28,046 bases of DNA, from positions 1 to 28,046 of the forward strand of contig JAEVZK010000107.1 of NCBI GenBank assembly GCA_023392285.1, given 5' to 3'. A program made the position numbers and the translations under genes. The first letter of the stretch is position 1. Every line of letters starts with the position of its first letter. Source of the stretch: Armatimonadota bacterium. GTDB lineage: Bacteria > Armatimonadota > Fimbriimonadia > Fimbriimonadales > Fimbriimonadaceae. Positions 6,475 to 13,853 of this stretch are shown piece after piece. Under the pieces are notes generated by a model. It saw only the letters and a list, made by a program, of their open reading frames with translations, had not been told where the DNA came from and did no database searches.

Positions 6475-7525
6475 GTGGGATGCGCTGAACCGGATGACGA
6501 AGGCGGTCAACACGTCGACGGGTGCGCGGTACGTGTATCGGGCCGATGGGATGCGGACTCAGAAGGTGGAGGGCTTCAATCTCTCTTGGACTTGGACCGA
6601 TCTCCTTCACACGAGTGGCTATTACGATGTCGTGACGGCTACGAACCTTCCGACCACGCGATACTTCTACGACGGGCAGATGGCGATGGAGGATGACTAC
6701 ACCCACCATGTCGGTACCGCCGACCAGGTGGACGTCACCCGCTACGGCCTCGGAGCTAGAGGCATCGACCGGATCGAGAAGACAACCGACGCCTACGGCT
6801 CATCACCGGTCACGAATGTGTCGTATCCTATCTATGATGGGCACGGCAATATGGTGAGAACCCTCTCCCGCAACGGCTCCGGCTACGCCGTCTCCGCCGA
6901 GCGCATCTTCGGCGCATGGGGCGAAGTCCGCAACGGCTCCGGTCCCTCAGACTCGAAAGGCCGCTACTGCGCCGACCTCGGCCACGTGCAGGACGACGAG
7001 TCCGGCCTCATCTACATGCGTGCGAGATACTACGAGCCGGGCCTTGGAAGATTCTTGAGTCAAGATGTTCGAAAAAGTGGATACAACTGGTTTGCTTTTG
7101 GAAATAGTTGTCCCACCGCACTTTGCGACCCATCAGGTTGTTCCGGTACGTTGTTGGGTTTGACATGGTTTTTCGGCCTCGTTGGTGGCGGGTTCATGAT
7201 GCTGGCAATCGGATTGATGATCGCCGGCACCAGCCCAACAGAAATAGCCGCTGCTTACTCGTGTGCAACAATGGCGAATATAGCGTTCACCGTTAGCCTG
7301 CTCACAAACGAAAATACAAGCAGTTCCAGCGTTGTCAGTTCCGTTGCTCTTACCATTGTAGGTGAAACGGCCAGTTACTTCCTCCAAAAGATCCACCTTG
7401 AAGCTGTTATAGCTGAGTCGAGTGCCGGGATGAAGACTCTCGCAGCAAGCGTAGTGGCTCTCAACTTTGCTTATTCGATGTTAGTTCTCAGTTACATTAT
7501 TGCTGACACGGTGGGTGAATTGTGA
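6464..7525 (+). CDS. Rhs core fragment with 4-TM variable C-terminal tip (cassette C)
   Basis: Rhs homology begins around 6461 at VKYEWDALNRM; the GTG at 6464 is the first start within it (353 aa). The upstream in-frame sequence back to 6335 is out-of-frame reading of the preceding small gene. Core motifs: GARYVYRADGMRTQK, TRYFYDGQMAMEDDYTHHVG, DVTRYGLGARGIDRIEKT, RIFGAWGEVRNGSG, LGHVQDDESGLIYMRARYYE. The delimiter is altered (GNSCPTALCDPSG). The tip after DPSG is 128 aa with about four membrane helices, the last being ALNFAYSMLVLSYIIAD. Its C-terminal YSMLVLSY matches YSLITLAY of tip A and YSLLLIAE of the main tip. The stop overlaps the start of the next small gene (GTGA). Confidence 0.75.
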   Translation: MKYEWDALNRMTKAVNTSTGARYVYRADGMRTQKVEGFNLSWTWTDLLHTSGYYDVVTATNLPTTRYFYDGQMAMEDDYTHHVGTADQVDVTRYGLGARGIDRIEKTTDAYGSSPVTNVSYPIYDGHGNMVRTLSRNGSGYAVSAERIFGAWGEVRNGSGPSDSKGRYCADLGHVQDDESGLIYMRARYYEPGLGRFLSQDVRKSGYNWFAFGNSCPTALCDPSGCSGTLLGLTWFFGLVGGGFMMLAIGLMIAGTSPTEIAAAYSCATMANIAFTVSLLTNENTSSSSVVSSVALTIVGETASYFLQKIHLEAVIAESSAGMKTLAASVVALNFAYSMLVLSYIIADTVGEL

Positions 7526-7785
7526 ATCATGTGGTTTCAGTTCTCTTCGGTTTCTTAGTCGTAATGGTAATCGGTTTCATTGGGTGGATAAGGTTTTCCT
7601 ACCCTCCGGTATCAGTTTATATGTCTGCGTTAGCAACCGTGCTACCTTTCCTGTTTATGAGTGTCTTCCTATTTCAGGGGCACACAGCACTCGCAGTGGT
7701 TAGCGTCCTTATAGCACTAGTCGGCGCAGCGGTTTGGGTTCGTCACGTTAAATCTTCTTCGGCGGAAAGGCATGATGGGCAATAA
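7522..7785 (+). CDS. Small multi-pass membrane protein, putative immunity partner of tip C
   Basis: An 87-aa protein with a GTG start inside the GTGA overlap with cassette C. Helices: VVSVLFGFLVVMVIGFIGWI, YMSALATVLPFLFMSVFL and TALAVVSVLIALVGAAVWV, followed by a basic, hydrophilic tail. It can be aligned by eye with the partner at 10051 (SALATVLPFLFM against AAVTALLPIGLV; WVRHVKSS against AIKHYLKK), which supports a shared immunity-like family. No database family recognised. Confidence 0.65.
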   Translation: MNHVVSVLFGFLVVMVIGFIGWIRFSYPPVSVYMSALATVLPFLFMSVFLFQGHTALAVVSVLIALVGAAVWVRHVKSSSAERHDGQ

Positions 7786-7900
7786 TCCTGGAAGAAATCC
7801 TATCAAGAAACATGGAGGTGCAGTTCGAACTTCTCAAATGTTGCACTCATTGGCATTTTGAGGCTGATGGTAGACGCAACCCAATGCAGCACAAAAGGAC

Positions 7901-7906
7901 TAGAAT
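7901..7906 (+). promoter_or_regulatory. -10-like hexamer TAGAAT, 6 nt before the main rhs GTG
   Basis: TAGAAT, 6 nt, GTG at 7913. It is the only rhs cassette in the array with such an element, so it marks the one gene with its own promoter. No -35 is evident. Confidence 0.5.
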
Positions 7907-7912
7907 AGAACC

Positions 7913-9037
7913 GTGAGCAGAGAGTGCGGAGTGTTCCATATCGCGCTGGTGGCTCTGCTGCTTAACGCCCTCTGCCCATTGGCGTTCGCTTCTTCACCTA
8001 CCACCGAACGCCTGGTAACTCATTCGGTCACCCGTACGGACACCACCCCGGCCCAGCCGGTGGTCACCTACACCTACGGCACGAGTGGCCTGATCAATGG
8101 CCAAGTGACCGAAGTGGTCGACAACCTCAGCGGGGAAACGCAGGATTTCACCTACGCCAGCTCCGGCGCAGGGCTTGGCCAAGTCTCGGCGATCACCGAG
8201 ACCGACGCCAGCAGCAACAGCTACTCCACGTCCTACACCTATAACGACGAAGGAAGCCGCCAAGTGGCGACGTACACAACCCCCAATGGCACCGTCAAGT
8301 GGGGCTATTACGACTACCAGACGGTCGGAGACCCTACCGGTCCCAGCCGCGTGTTCCAGACCCTGAACAAGCTGGATAGCTCCGGCGATCCGACTGACGA
8401 GGAGTTTCATTACGCCTACATGTCGAGCGGAGCCCTCAAGATGGCCGCCTTCGCCCAGACGCCCCAGAGCGGCCAGGACTACAGCGTTCCCGCCGATCAC
8501 CGGGCGATCGCCCTCTACCGCTACGATGCGGGCGGCAGGTTGACCCAGCTCGATTACGGCTGGCAGAACTGGGCGAGCACGGCCTACTCCACCCCCGAGG
8601 CGATCTTCCGCAATAGCTCAACCTATGAGATGAGCGGCAGTAACCGCGGCTTAAAGCTGACGAACAAGTTCTACACCCAAGATTCAAGCGATCCCACCGC
8701 CTACGGGTCGACTCCCGAGCACCAGGAGGATTACGCATACGACGCGGATCTCGACTACTTAACTCAAGCTCGCTACGATGACGATGGCAACGGAACCTGG
8801 GACACCACGCCGACGTGGACGTACGACGCAGCCGGGAACCGGAACGACGCGAGCACCGTCGACAATCTGAACCGCATGACCGGGGATTCGTCTAGCAATA
8901 CCTACGAGAACGACATCCTCGGCAATCGCACTTGGCGAAATCGCTATGTGAGCACGGGGGCGGTGCGGATGACTTGGGACGCTCTGAACCGGATGGTTTC
9001 GTGCTGCAACTCGACTTCGGGGGCGAGATACGTCTAA
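7913..9037 (+). CDS. Secreted Rhs/YD-repeat protein, N-terminal part (main rhs gene, ended by a premature TAA)
   Basis: A 374-aa product with a GTG start, the only rhs cassette with a signal peptide (hydrophobic residues 9-25, likely cleavage after AFA at about 26). YD-type repeats follow: PVVTYTYGTSG, YSTSYTYNDEGSRQ, IALYRYDAGGRLTQLDY, YAYDADLDYLTQARY, WTYDAAGNRNDA, MTWDALNRM. The frame ends at a TAA at 9035-9037 where the sister copy at 6529 has a Tyr codon (GARYVYRADGMRT), and the same frame continues to 10051. Rhs repeats normally form a shell around the C-terminal effector; this one is small and Sec-exported. With the stop codon the product lacks the core end and the tip. Confidence 0.85.
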   Translation: MSRECGVFHIALVALLLNALCPLAFASSPTTERLVTHSVTRTDTTPAQPVVTYTYGTSGLINGQVTEVVDNLSGETQDFTYASSGAGLGQVSAITETDASSNSYSTSYTYNDEGSRQVATYTTPNGTVKWGYYDYQTVGDPTGPSRVFQTLNKLDSSGDPTDEEFHYAYMSSGALKMAAFAQTPQSGQDYSVPADHRAIALYRYDAGGRLTQLDYGWQNWASTAYSTPEAIFRNSSTYEMSGSNRGLKLTNKFYTQDSSDPTAYGSTPEHQEDYAYDADLDYLTQARYDDDGNGTWDTTPTWTYDAAGNRNDASTVDNLNRMTGDSSSNTYENDILGNRTWRNRYVSTGAVRMTWDALNRMVSCCNSTSGARYV

Positions 9038-9049
9038 CGGGCCGATGGC

Positions 9050-10051
9050 ATGCGCACGCAGAAGATCGAAGATCTGACGCTAAGCTGGAATCCTCCTTCT
9101 GGGGAAACGCAGGATTCGGAGTCGTCGGGCTACTATGACGTGATCACGAGCACGAACAAGCCCACCACCCGCTACTTCTACGACGGGCAGATGGCGATGG
9201 AGGATGACTACACGCATCACGTCGGCGGCGCCGATCAGGTGGACGTCACCCGCTACGGCCTTGGAGCCAGAGGCATCGACCAGATTGAGAAGACAACCGA
9301 CGCTTACGGCTCCTCGCCGGTGACCACCGTGTCGTATCCTATCGTTGATGGGCACGGCAATATGGTGAGAACCCTCTCCCGCAACGGCTCCGGTTACTCG
9401 GTCACCGCCGAGCGCATCTTCGGCGCGTGGGGTGAAGTTCGAAACGGCTCCGGGCCTTCAGACTCGAAGGGCAAATACTGCGCTAACCTCGGGCACGTGC
9501 AGGACGACGAATCCGGCCTGATCTACATGCGCGCAAGATACTACGAACCTGCGTCAGGGAGATTTTTGAGCGAGGATAGCAAAGTTCAAGGAATAAATTG
9601 GTATACGTATTGTCGCAACAATCCGGTTGACTACATAGACGAAAGTGGCAGCGATTTTGCGTCAGCTATGCGACAATTCACCGCATTGTGGGCCGCAGTC
9701 GGTGGATTCGTAATTTTCGTAACCATTGGTGTAATGCTTGCTTGCGGAGAGTTGAGCGCCAAAAGTGCGGGCACAATGGCGAAGACTGCTATCTGGTTCT
9801 ACGCCTTATCGAACTCAGCAGCAAAGCCAGATTGGATGGGCGGAGATGGAAAGTTCTTCTTTGGCACCATGCTGGGTGCGATGGCGTCGTTTGGCATCTC
9901 TAAACTTATTGATGTTGTCGTGACCGCCGCGGAGGCGGGTCAGAAAGCTCCCGGACAAGCTCGGCTGGTCATTGGCTTCTGTACAGGCTACTCATTGCTA
10001 CTGATTGCCGAACTAGTAAGTGATTTCGAGACTAACGAGGTAGGTAAGTAG
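9050..10051 (+). CDS. Rhs core end and 4-TM tip of the main rhs gene (in frame after a premature TAA)
   Basis: This frame is the direct continuation of the gene at 7913 beyond the TAA at 9035. The ATG at 9050 is the first start after it, so reinitiation or readthrough could still give a 333-aa product. It has YDGQMAMEDDYTHHVG, DVTRYGLGARGIDQ, RIFGAWGEVRNGSG, LGHVQDDESGLIYMRARYYE and the delimiter CRNNPVDYIDESG. The 133-aa tip has about four membrane helices: ALWAAVGGFVIFVTIGVML, TAIWFYALS, FGTMLGAMASFGISKLI and IGFCTGYSLLLIAELVSD, then an acidic tail. Its last helix shares YSLLLIAE with tips A and C. The stop codon shares one base with the GTG of the next gene. Confidence 0.8.
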   Translation: MRTQKIEDLTLSWNPPSGETQDSESSGYYDVITSTNKPTTRYFYDGQMAMEDDYTHHVGGADQVDVTRYGLGARGIDQIEKTTDAYGSSPVTTVSYPIVDGHGNMVRTLSRNGSGYSVTAERIFGAWGEVRNGSGPSDSKGKYCANLGHVQDDESGLIYMRARYYEPASGRFLSEDSKVQGINWYTYCRNNPVDYIDESGSDFASAMRQFTALWAAVGGFVIFVTIGVMLACGELSAKSAGTMAKTAIWFYALSNSAAKPDWMGGDGKFFFGTMLGAMASFGISKLIDVVVTAAEAGQKAPGQARLVIGFCTGYSLLLIAELVSDFETNEVGK

Positions 10052-10323
10052 TGGAGAATCTTGCATCAGTCTTATCGTTCCTCTGTATAGTGCTGGGGGC
10101 CATTTGGATGAAGATCGGCAATTTGCCAACCGATTGGCTGTGCCTCGTGGCAGCAGTAACCGCCCTACTTCCAATTGGCTTGGTTGGAATCAATCCTGAC
10201 CCGGTTTTCCACTTGATATTAACGTTAACGTGTGCGCTGATTCAGATCTTTGCGATTAAGCACTACCTGAAGAAAGCGAGGCTTCATATGAGCTTGGTCG
10301 ATGAAACTAAAATCGAGATATGA
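10051..10323 (+). CDS. Small multi-pass membrane protein, putative immunity partner of the main tip
   Basis: A 90-aa protein whose GTG start shares its G with the TAG stop of the main rhs gene (TAGTG), implying coupled translation. Likely helices: LASVLSFLCIVLGAIWM, WLCLVAAVTALLPIGLVG and VFHLILTLTCALIQIFAI, then a basic segment KHYLKKARLH and a polar tail. Its layout matches the genes at 4694, 7522 and 12756. No known family. Inferred immunity protein that shields the producer's membrane. Confidence 0.65.
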   Translation: MENLASVLSFLCIVLGAIWMKIGNLPTDWLCLVAAVTALLPIGLVGINPDPVFHLILTLTCALIQIFAIKHYLKKARLHMSLVDETKIEI

Positions 10324-10341
10324 TCAATCACGAAACAACTT

Positions 10342-11142
10342 TTGACGCCTCCACTGCAGGACGACGTCACCCACCACAACTCAGGAGCCAGAGGCATCGA
10401 CCGGGTCGAGAAGATGACCGACGCTTACGGCTCGGCCGTCACCAGCGTGTCGTATCCTATCTATGATGGGCACGGCAATATGGTGAGAACGCTAAGTAGG
10501 AGCGGCTCCGGCTACGCCGTCTCCACCGAGCGCATCTTCGGCACGTGGGGCGAAGTCCGCAACTCTGGCGGCACGTCAGAGTCGAAAGGCAAGTACTGCT
10601 CCAACCTCGGGCATGTGCAAGACGACGAATCCGGTCTGATCTACATGCGGGCGAGGTACTACGAGCCCGGTATGGGTCGGTTTGTGAGCGAGGATTCGGG
10701 ACTACAAGGAAGTTCGTGGTTCGTGTACTGCGGAAATATGCCAGTCGAGCGAAGTGATGCGAGCGGCAGGTCATATCAAGATGTTGAACAACTCTTGGAA
10801 AGAGCTTGGCAAATTTTTAGTAGTTCTGGCTGGGGAGCTGGAACAGCAGACACGCGTCGGCGGCTCCTGCAGATTGTTTCTGAGCTAAAGAAGGCTTCAA
10901 CAGCGGCTCAGCGTGCTGGCGAATCTTTGATGAAGGAAGGAGCGGCTGATGAGGAAGTAGCAAGTTGCATGGGGGGAGCTAGTTACATGGAACAGAAGAT
11001 TGGCGAAATTAAGATGGGGCTCGGGTCAATGAGCATGGCCTCCGGCGTGGCAGCGCAATTGGGAATAGGTTGTGTAAAAATTATGCTTAAACTTCTTGCT
11101 ATGCAAGATGGCGAAACGCCGTGGGATTGGTTTGCAAGATAA
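10342..11142 (+). CDS. Rhs core-end fragment with soluble helical tip (cassette D)
   Basis: A 266-codon frame; the first possible start is TTG at 10342, and core homology begins about 10363 with an internal deletion (DDVTHHNSGARGIDRVEK lacks the segment between THHVG and YGLGARG). Core motifs: YDGHGNMVRTLSRSGSGYAV, RIFGTWGEVRNSGG, LGHVQDDESGLIYMRARYYE, delimiter CGNMPVERSDASG. The tip (about 125 aa) is not a membrane protein: it is helix-rich with amphipathic segments (DVEQLLERAWQIFSS, TRRRLLQIVSELKKASTAAQ) and ends DGETPWDWFAR. No toxin motif recognised. There is no signal peptide and no promoter hexamer. It overlaps the next ORF by 35 nt if that starts at 11108. Confidence 0.7.
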   Translation: MTPPLQDDVTHHNSGARGIDRVEKMTDAYGSAVTSVSYPIYDGHGNMVRTLSRSGSGYAVSTERIFGTWGEVRNSGGTSESKGKYCSNLGHVQDDESGLIYMRARYYEPGMGRFVSEDSGLQGSSWFVYCGNMPVERSDASGRSYQDVEQLLERAWQIFSSSGWGAGTADTRRRLLQIVSELKKASTAAQRAGESLMKEGAADEEVASCMGGASYMEQKIGEIKMGLGSMSMASGVAAQLGIGCVKIMLKLLAMQDGETPWDWFAR

Positions 11143-11827
11143 ATTTTGCGCAAGCGAACGAGCGGCGCTCAACAACCTGATTTTACATTCCGGGCGAAAC
11201 TCTATAATTGCGTGGATGCTGTTAACGTCAGCATTAAATACACGGATTGAACATTCCGATAGCGATGCAATACGATCTATATGGATACAAGAAGGTGTCG
11301 AAGCAGGTTTCCTTGCAATAAATTCTTTTGTTAACGAAGGAATTGACCTTTCCGACCAAGACGTGTTTGGCTTGTTGGCCGCAGTGGACCGCTTTGAGGA
11401 AAGGGTGCAGAGACCAATAAATTTAGATCTGCTTGCCGAGTTCAGAACCCGAATTGAATATCTTAAAGGTGCCGAATCGCTAGCTCAGTTGGCGAGGATG
11501 AGTTCCGGGTGGCGTCGATACTATTTCGAGTCAGCATGCGAATGGAGGTGGGAAACTGGCTTCGAACTACTTCAACAGCATCAAGAGCTACTAGTTGGAA
11601 CGCTTTCTGCCCTGAAAGGCGATTCTATTGCAATATTGGAGTTGCAAAAAGCCGTCGACTGCCTAGATTTACGTGGGATTTTGAGCAGTTTAGAATCAAT
11701 CGTTTTCGATTCACCGCCGAAGCGCTCTGAAGGCTTAGTAAGCCTTCTGGCGATCCTCTTAGAGAGTCTTGACCAGATTTATGAAATCGACAATCGTGCG
11801 CTGGTTCGCCAGAGATTAGGGGAATAA
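11108..11827 (+). CDS. Helical protein of unknown function, putative immunity partner of tip D
   Basis: A 239-aa protein from the ATG at 11108 (a TTG at 11096 is also possible), overlapping the end of cassette D. The sequence is acidic and helix-rich throughout (AALNNLILHSGRNSIIAWML; DQDVFGLLAAVDRFEERVQ; EFRTRIEYLKGAESLAQLAR; GLVSLLAILLESLDQIYEI), without a signal peptide or membrane segments. It is larger than the other partners, and its DNA is clearly more A+T-rich than the Rhs core, which suggests recent transfer together with the tip. No family recognised. Position directly behind a soluble tip makes a cytoplasmic immunity protein the simplest reading. Confidence 0.6.
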   Translation: MAKRRGIGLQDKFCASERAALNNLILHSGRNSIIAWMLLTSALNTRIEHSDSDAIRSIWIQEGVEAGFLAINSFVNEGIDLSDQDVFGLLAAVDRFEERVQRPINLDLLAEFRTRIEYLKGAESLAQLARMSSGWRRYYFESACEWRWETGFELLQQHQELLVGTLSALKGDSIAILELQKAVDCLDLRGILSSLESIVFDSPPKRSEGLVSLLAILLESLDQIYEIDNRALVRQRLGE

Positions 11828-11947
11828 GGCTTTGGACGTCTAAGTGACTAATGCCAGCAAGAGACGGAAGCTTTTGCTTAATAGCCAGGTTAGCCTCAGA
11901 ACAATTTAAAAAGAAGACACACCCACCACGTCCACACCGCCGATCAG

Positions 11948-12754
11948 GTGGACGTCACCCGCTACGGCCTCGGCGCACGAGGCATCGACCGGATCGAGAA
12001 GACAATCGACGCCTACGGCTCCTCACCGGTCACGAATGTGTCGTATCCTATCTATGATGGGCATGGGAATATGGTTCGCACGTTAAGCAGGAGCGGTACC
12101 GGCTACTCGTTAACCGCCGAGCGAATCTTCGGCGCATGGGGTGAAGTCCGCAATTCGGGCGGCCCTTTGGAGTCGAAGGGCCGCTACTGCGCCAACCTCG
12201 GCCACGTGCAAGACGACGAGTCCGGCCTGATCTACATGCGTGCGAGATATTACGAATCAAGCACGGGACGGTTTGTGAGCGAAGACGATCGGATGCAGGG
12301 CCTAAATTGGTTGTCGTATTGTAGAAACAACCCGGTTAATCGGGTCGACGAAAGTGGCAAAACCGATGAATGGACTATCGCGAGATCGATAGTGGGCGAC
12401 CTGACAGAAATGTTTGCGCTATGTTCTATAATTGTCGCCTTATCCAAAGTCTCATTGGCTGCTAAGGTTACGGCTGCTTCTGGTTTAGCCTTTATTTTTA
12501 CATGGTTTGCCCTGCCGATGGACAACAGTAAACCGGGAGTGGGTATGAATCCGCTCTTAAGGACGCTCATCGGTTCTTCTGTGTTCGGTGGCCTCTTGCA
12601 AGCGCTAGCGCCTTATTATGGAATATCCGCGGGTAGTGGAAATGTTGCTGCCTCAGCCATCGCGACGATAGGAACCTATGCGGCAATCATAGGTTTGTTT
12701 CTTGCGATGTGCAGTTTAGATGACGACTTCACTGATATTTCAAACCTTAGCTAA
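11948..12754 (+). CDS. Rhs core-end fragment with 4-TM variable tip (cassette E)
   Basis: A 268-codon frame; core homology resumes near 11918, with the GTG at 11948 (VDVTRYGLGARGIDRIEKT) as the first usable start. Core motifs: YDGHGNMVRTLSRSGTGYSL, RIFGAWGEVRNSGG, LGHVQDDESGLIYMRARYYE, delimiter CRNNPVNRVDESG. The 131-aa tip has the same four-helix plan as A, C and main: LTEMFALCSIIVALSK, VTAASGLAFIFTWFAL, LLRTLIGSSVFGGLLQAL, IATIGTYAAIIGLFLAMCS, then an acidic tail LDDDFTDISN. The sequence itself is very different from the others. It is followed after 1 nt by a small membrane protein. No promoter hexamer or signal peptide. Confidence 0.72.
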   Translation: MDVTRYGLGARGIDRIEKTIDAYGSSPVTNVSYPIYDGHGNMVRTLSRSGTGYSLTAERIFGAWGEVRNSGGPLESKGRYCANLGHVQDDESGLIYMRARYYESSTGRFVSEDDRMQGLNWLSYCRNNPVNRVDESGKTDEWTIARSIVGDLTEMFALCSIIVALSKVSLAAKVTAASGLAFIFTWFALPMDNSKPGVGMNPLLRTLIGSSVFGGLLQALAPYYGISAGSGNVAASAIATIGTYAAIIGLFLAMCSLDDDFTDISNLS

Positions 12755-12755
12755 A

Positions 12756-13124
12756 ATGGATCGACTAACGTTTTGGCGACTTCTTGCACTAAGCGCCTGT
12801 ACTGTTGTGTCAGTTACGCCAAGGGCTTTAAGAGCGCTTGATCTGCAGCAATCATCAGGACTCACCCTCGCGAGCCTTTTAGCGCTAATGCTTCTCATAC
12901 CCGTTGGCGTACGTGAAAGAGATCGACTATTGGTAGCAATAGGGATATTCGCCAGCGTCGTTATTGTTCTGCGGCTGCTTTCTCAGCTTGTTCCATCGGC
13001 AACACAAATTTGGCTCATCATTGGATTGATCCTCATCTTGGTCGCTCATAGATACTTGCGAAAGGGTGACCAACTGCTGGGTATCTCGGCGGCGCTAGTT
13101 CTAGCTCTTGTGCTCCTTAGGTAA
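12756..13124 (+). CDS. Small multi-pass membrane protein, putative immunity partner of tip E
   Basis: A 122-aa very hydrophobic protein starting one base after the stop of cassette E; the in-frame ATG at 12720 lies inside the tip and is less likely. Likely helices: LTFWRLLALSACTVVSV, LTLASLLALMLLIPVGV, LLVAIGIFASVVIVLRLL, IWLIIGLILILVAH and LLGISAALVLALVLL. The middle part resembles the partner at 10051 (LLALMLLIPVGV against VTALLPIGLVG), with one or two extra helices at the C-terminus. No known family; inferred immunity protein. Confidence 0.65.
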   Translation: MDRLTFWRLLALSACTVVSVTPRALRALDLQQSSGLTLASLLALMLLIPVGVRERDRLLVAIGIFASVVIVLRLLSQLVPSATQIWLIIGLILILVAHRYLRKGDQLLGISAALVLALVLLR

Positions 13125-13126
13125 GA

Positions 13127-13330
13127 GTGGATAGACAAATGGAGGTGGACGACTACACGCACAGGGTAGGCACCGCCGATCAGGTGGATGTCACCCGCTA
13201 CGGTCTCGGCGCACGAGGCATCGACCGGATCGAGAAGACGACCGATGCTTACGGCTCGTCGTCCGTGACGGCCGTGACGTATCCTATCTATGATGGACAC
13301 GGGAATGTGGTGAGAACGCTCCGCCGCGGT
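13127..13330 (+). pseudogene. Truncated Rhs core-end remnant (cassette F)
   Basis: Three bases after the stop of the preceding gene, Rhs homology resumes at DRQMEVDDYTHRVGTADQV and runs through DVTRYGLGARGIDRIEKT and YDGHGNVVRTL, then stops at about 13325. The frame continues to 13417 but into unrelated repeat-like sequence. The core motifs RIFGAWG and LGHVQDDESG and any tip are missing. The break coincides with the start of a G+C-rich intergenic repeat, so a deletion or repeat insertion probably removed the rest. Confidence 0.75.
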
Positions 13331-13391
13331 GAGCCTACGAACACGCACTTGCACGGCCAGGTCCCTCCATTCCGCGCCGCAGGGCGTCGCT

Positions 13392-13452
13392 CCAGTCGGG
13401 ATGACGGAACTGTGTGAACGAGCGGGCGGCGGCGCGCCAGTCGGGATGACGG
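13392..13452. repeat. 16-bp perfect direct repeat, candidate dispersed intergenic element
   Basis: CCAGTCGGGATGACGG occurs at 13392-13407 and 13437-13452, 29 bp apart. Read on the reverse strand, CCGTCATCCCGACTGGAGCG resembles in style the GTCATYCTGAGCGAAGCGAA type of dispersed repeat known from several phyla. The resemblance is from memory, and copies elsewhere in the genome cannot be seen from here. Confidence 0.5.
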
Positions 13453-13711
13453 GCACTCAGCCTTTCATTTTCCCTGGGGAGAACTCTCCAAATTCTCTGA
13501 ATTAGCCAGAGCCCATGTCCCGATGGTATCCGCCGCTCGCTACGATCGATGGGCCACCTAAAAGCACTACCAGAACTCGAAAAAACTAAGCTTGCCTCTG
13601 TTCATCACCACGACGGTGCTCGACATCGTCCGTGCCTTTGTGAGTCCCCATCGAGATATGGCGAGCGGATGGAGGAAGGGGCTACGCAGGAGTGTCTTGA
13701 GAGATGAACCA

Positions 13712-13746
13712 CTCGGCATGTCGCCGAGGCTACAGCCCTCCGGGCT
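13712..13746. repeat. Two adjacent perfect hairpins
   Basis: CTCGGC-atgtc-GCCGAG (13712-13728) is followed after 5 nt by AGCCC-tcc-GGGCT (13734-13746). There is no T-run after either, so they do not look like a terminator. They could be a REP-like element or a structured RNA. Confidence 0.45.
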
Positions 13747-13853
13747 AATCGCCTCAACCGTACTCGACTTCGTTCATGCTTTTCGCCGAAGTGAGATGCG
13801 GGAGCAGGGGGACCTGTTCCACGCTGCTTGAGGAAAACACAGCAATTTACGTA

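Larger units (their letters stand above)
3870..13330 (+). repeat. Array of seven Rhs core-end repeats with variable C-terminal tips
   Basis: Seven direct copies of the Rhs repeat-associated core end occur on one strand, near 3873-4290, 5406-5790, 6730-7135, 9240-9650, 10375-10770, 11945-12355 and 13180-13325 (truncated). They share protein motifs such as YGLGARGID, YDGHGNMVRTLS, RIFGAWGEVRN, LGHVQDDESGLIYMRARYYE and a delimiter of the form NNPV..D.SG. DNA identity is high between most copies and stops at the delimiter, after which each copy continues into a different, more A+T-rich tail and a downstream small ORF. Copy 2 is clearly more divergent. This is the arrangement of orphan Rhs tips seen in polymorphic toxin loci. 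Confidence 0.9.

Noticed and set aside
3870..13330. Insertion sequence or transposase driving the Rhs array
   Set aside because: No transposase motif or terminal inverted repeats are seen within or at the edges; homologous recombination between core copies explains the structure better.
13592..13831. 79-codon open frame in the spacer after the Rhs array
   Set aside because: It has no ribosome site or promoter hexamer, and spans hairpins and repeat-like DNA. The repeated TTVLDIVRAF-like segments look like a DNA repeat and not like a protein repeat.
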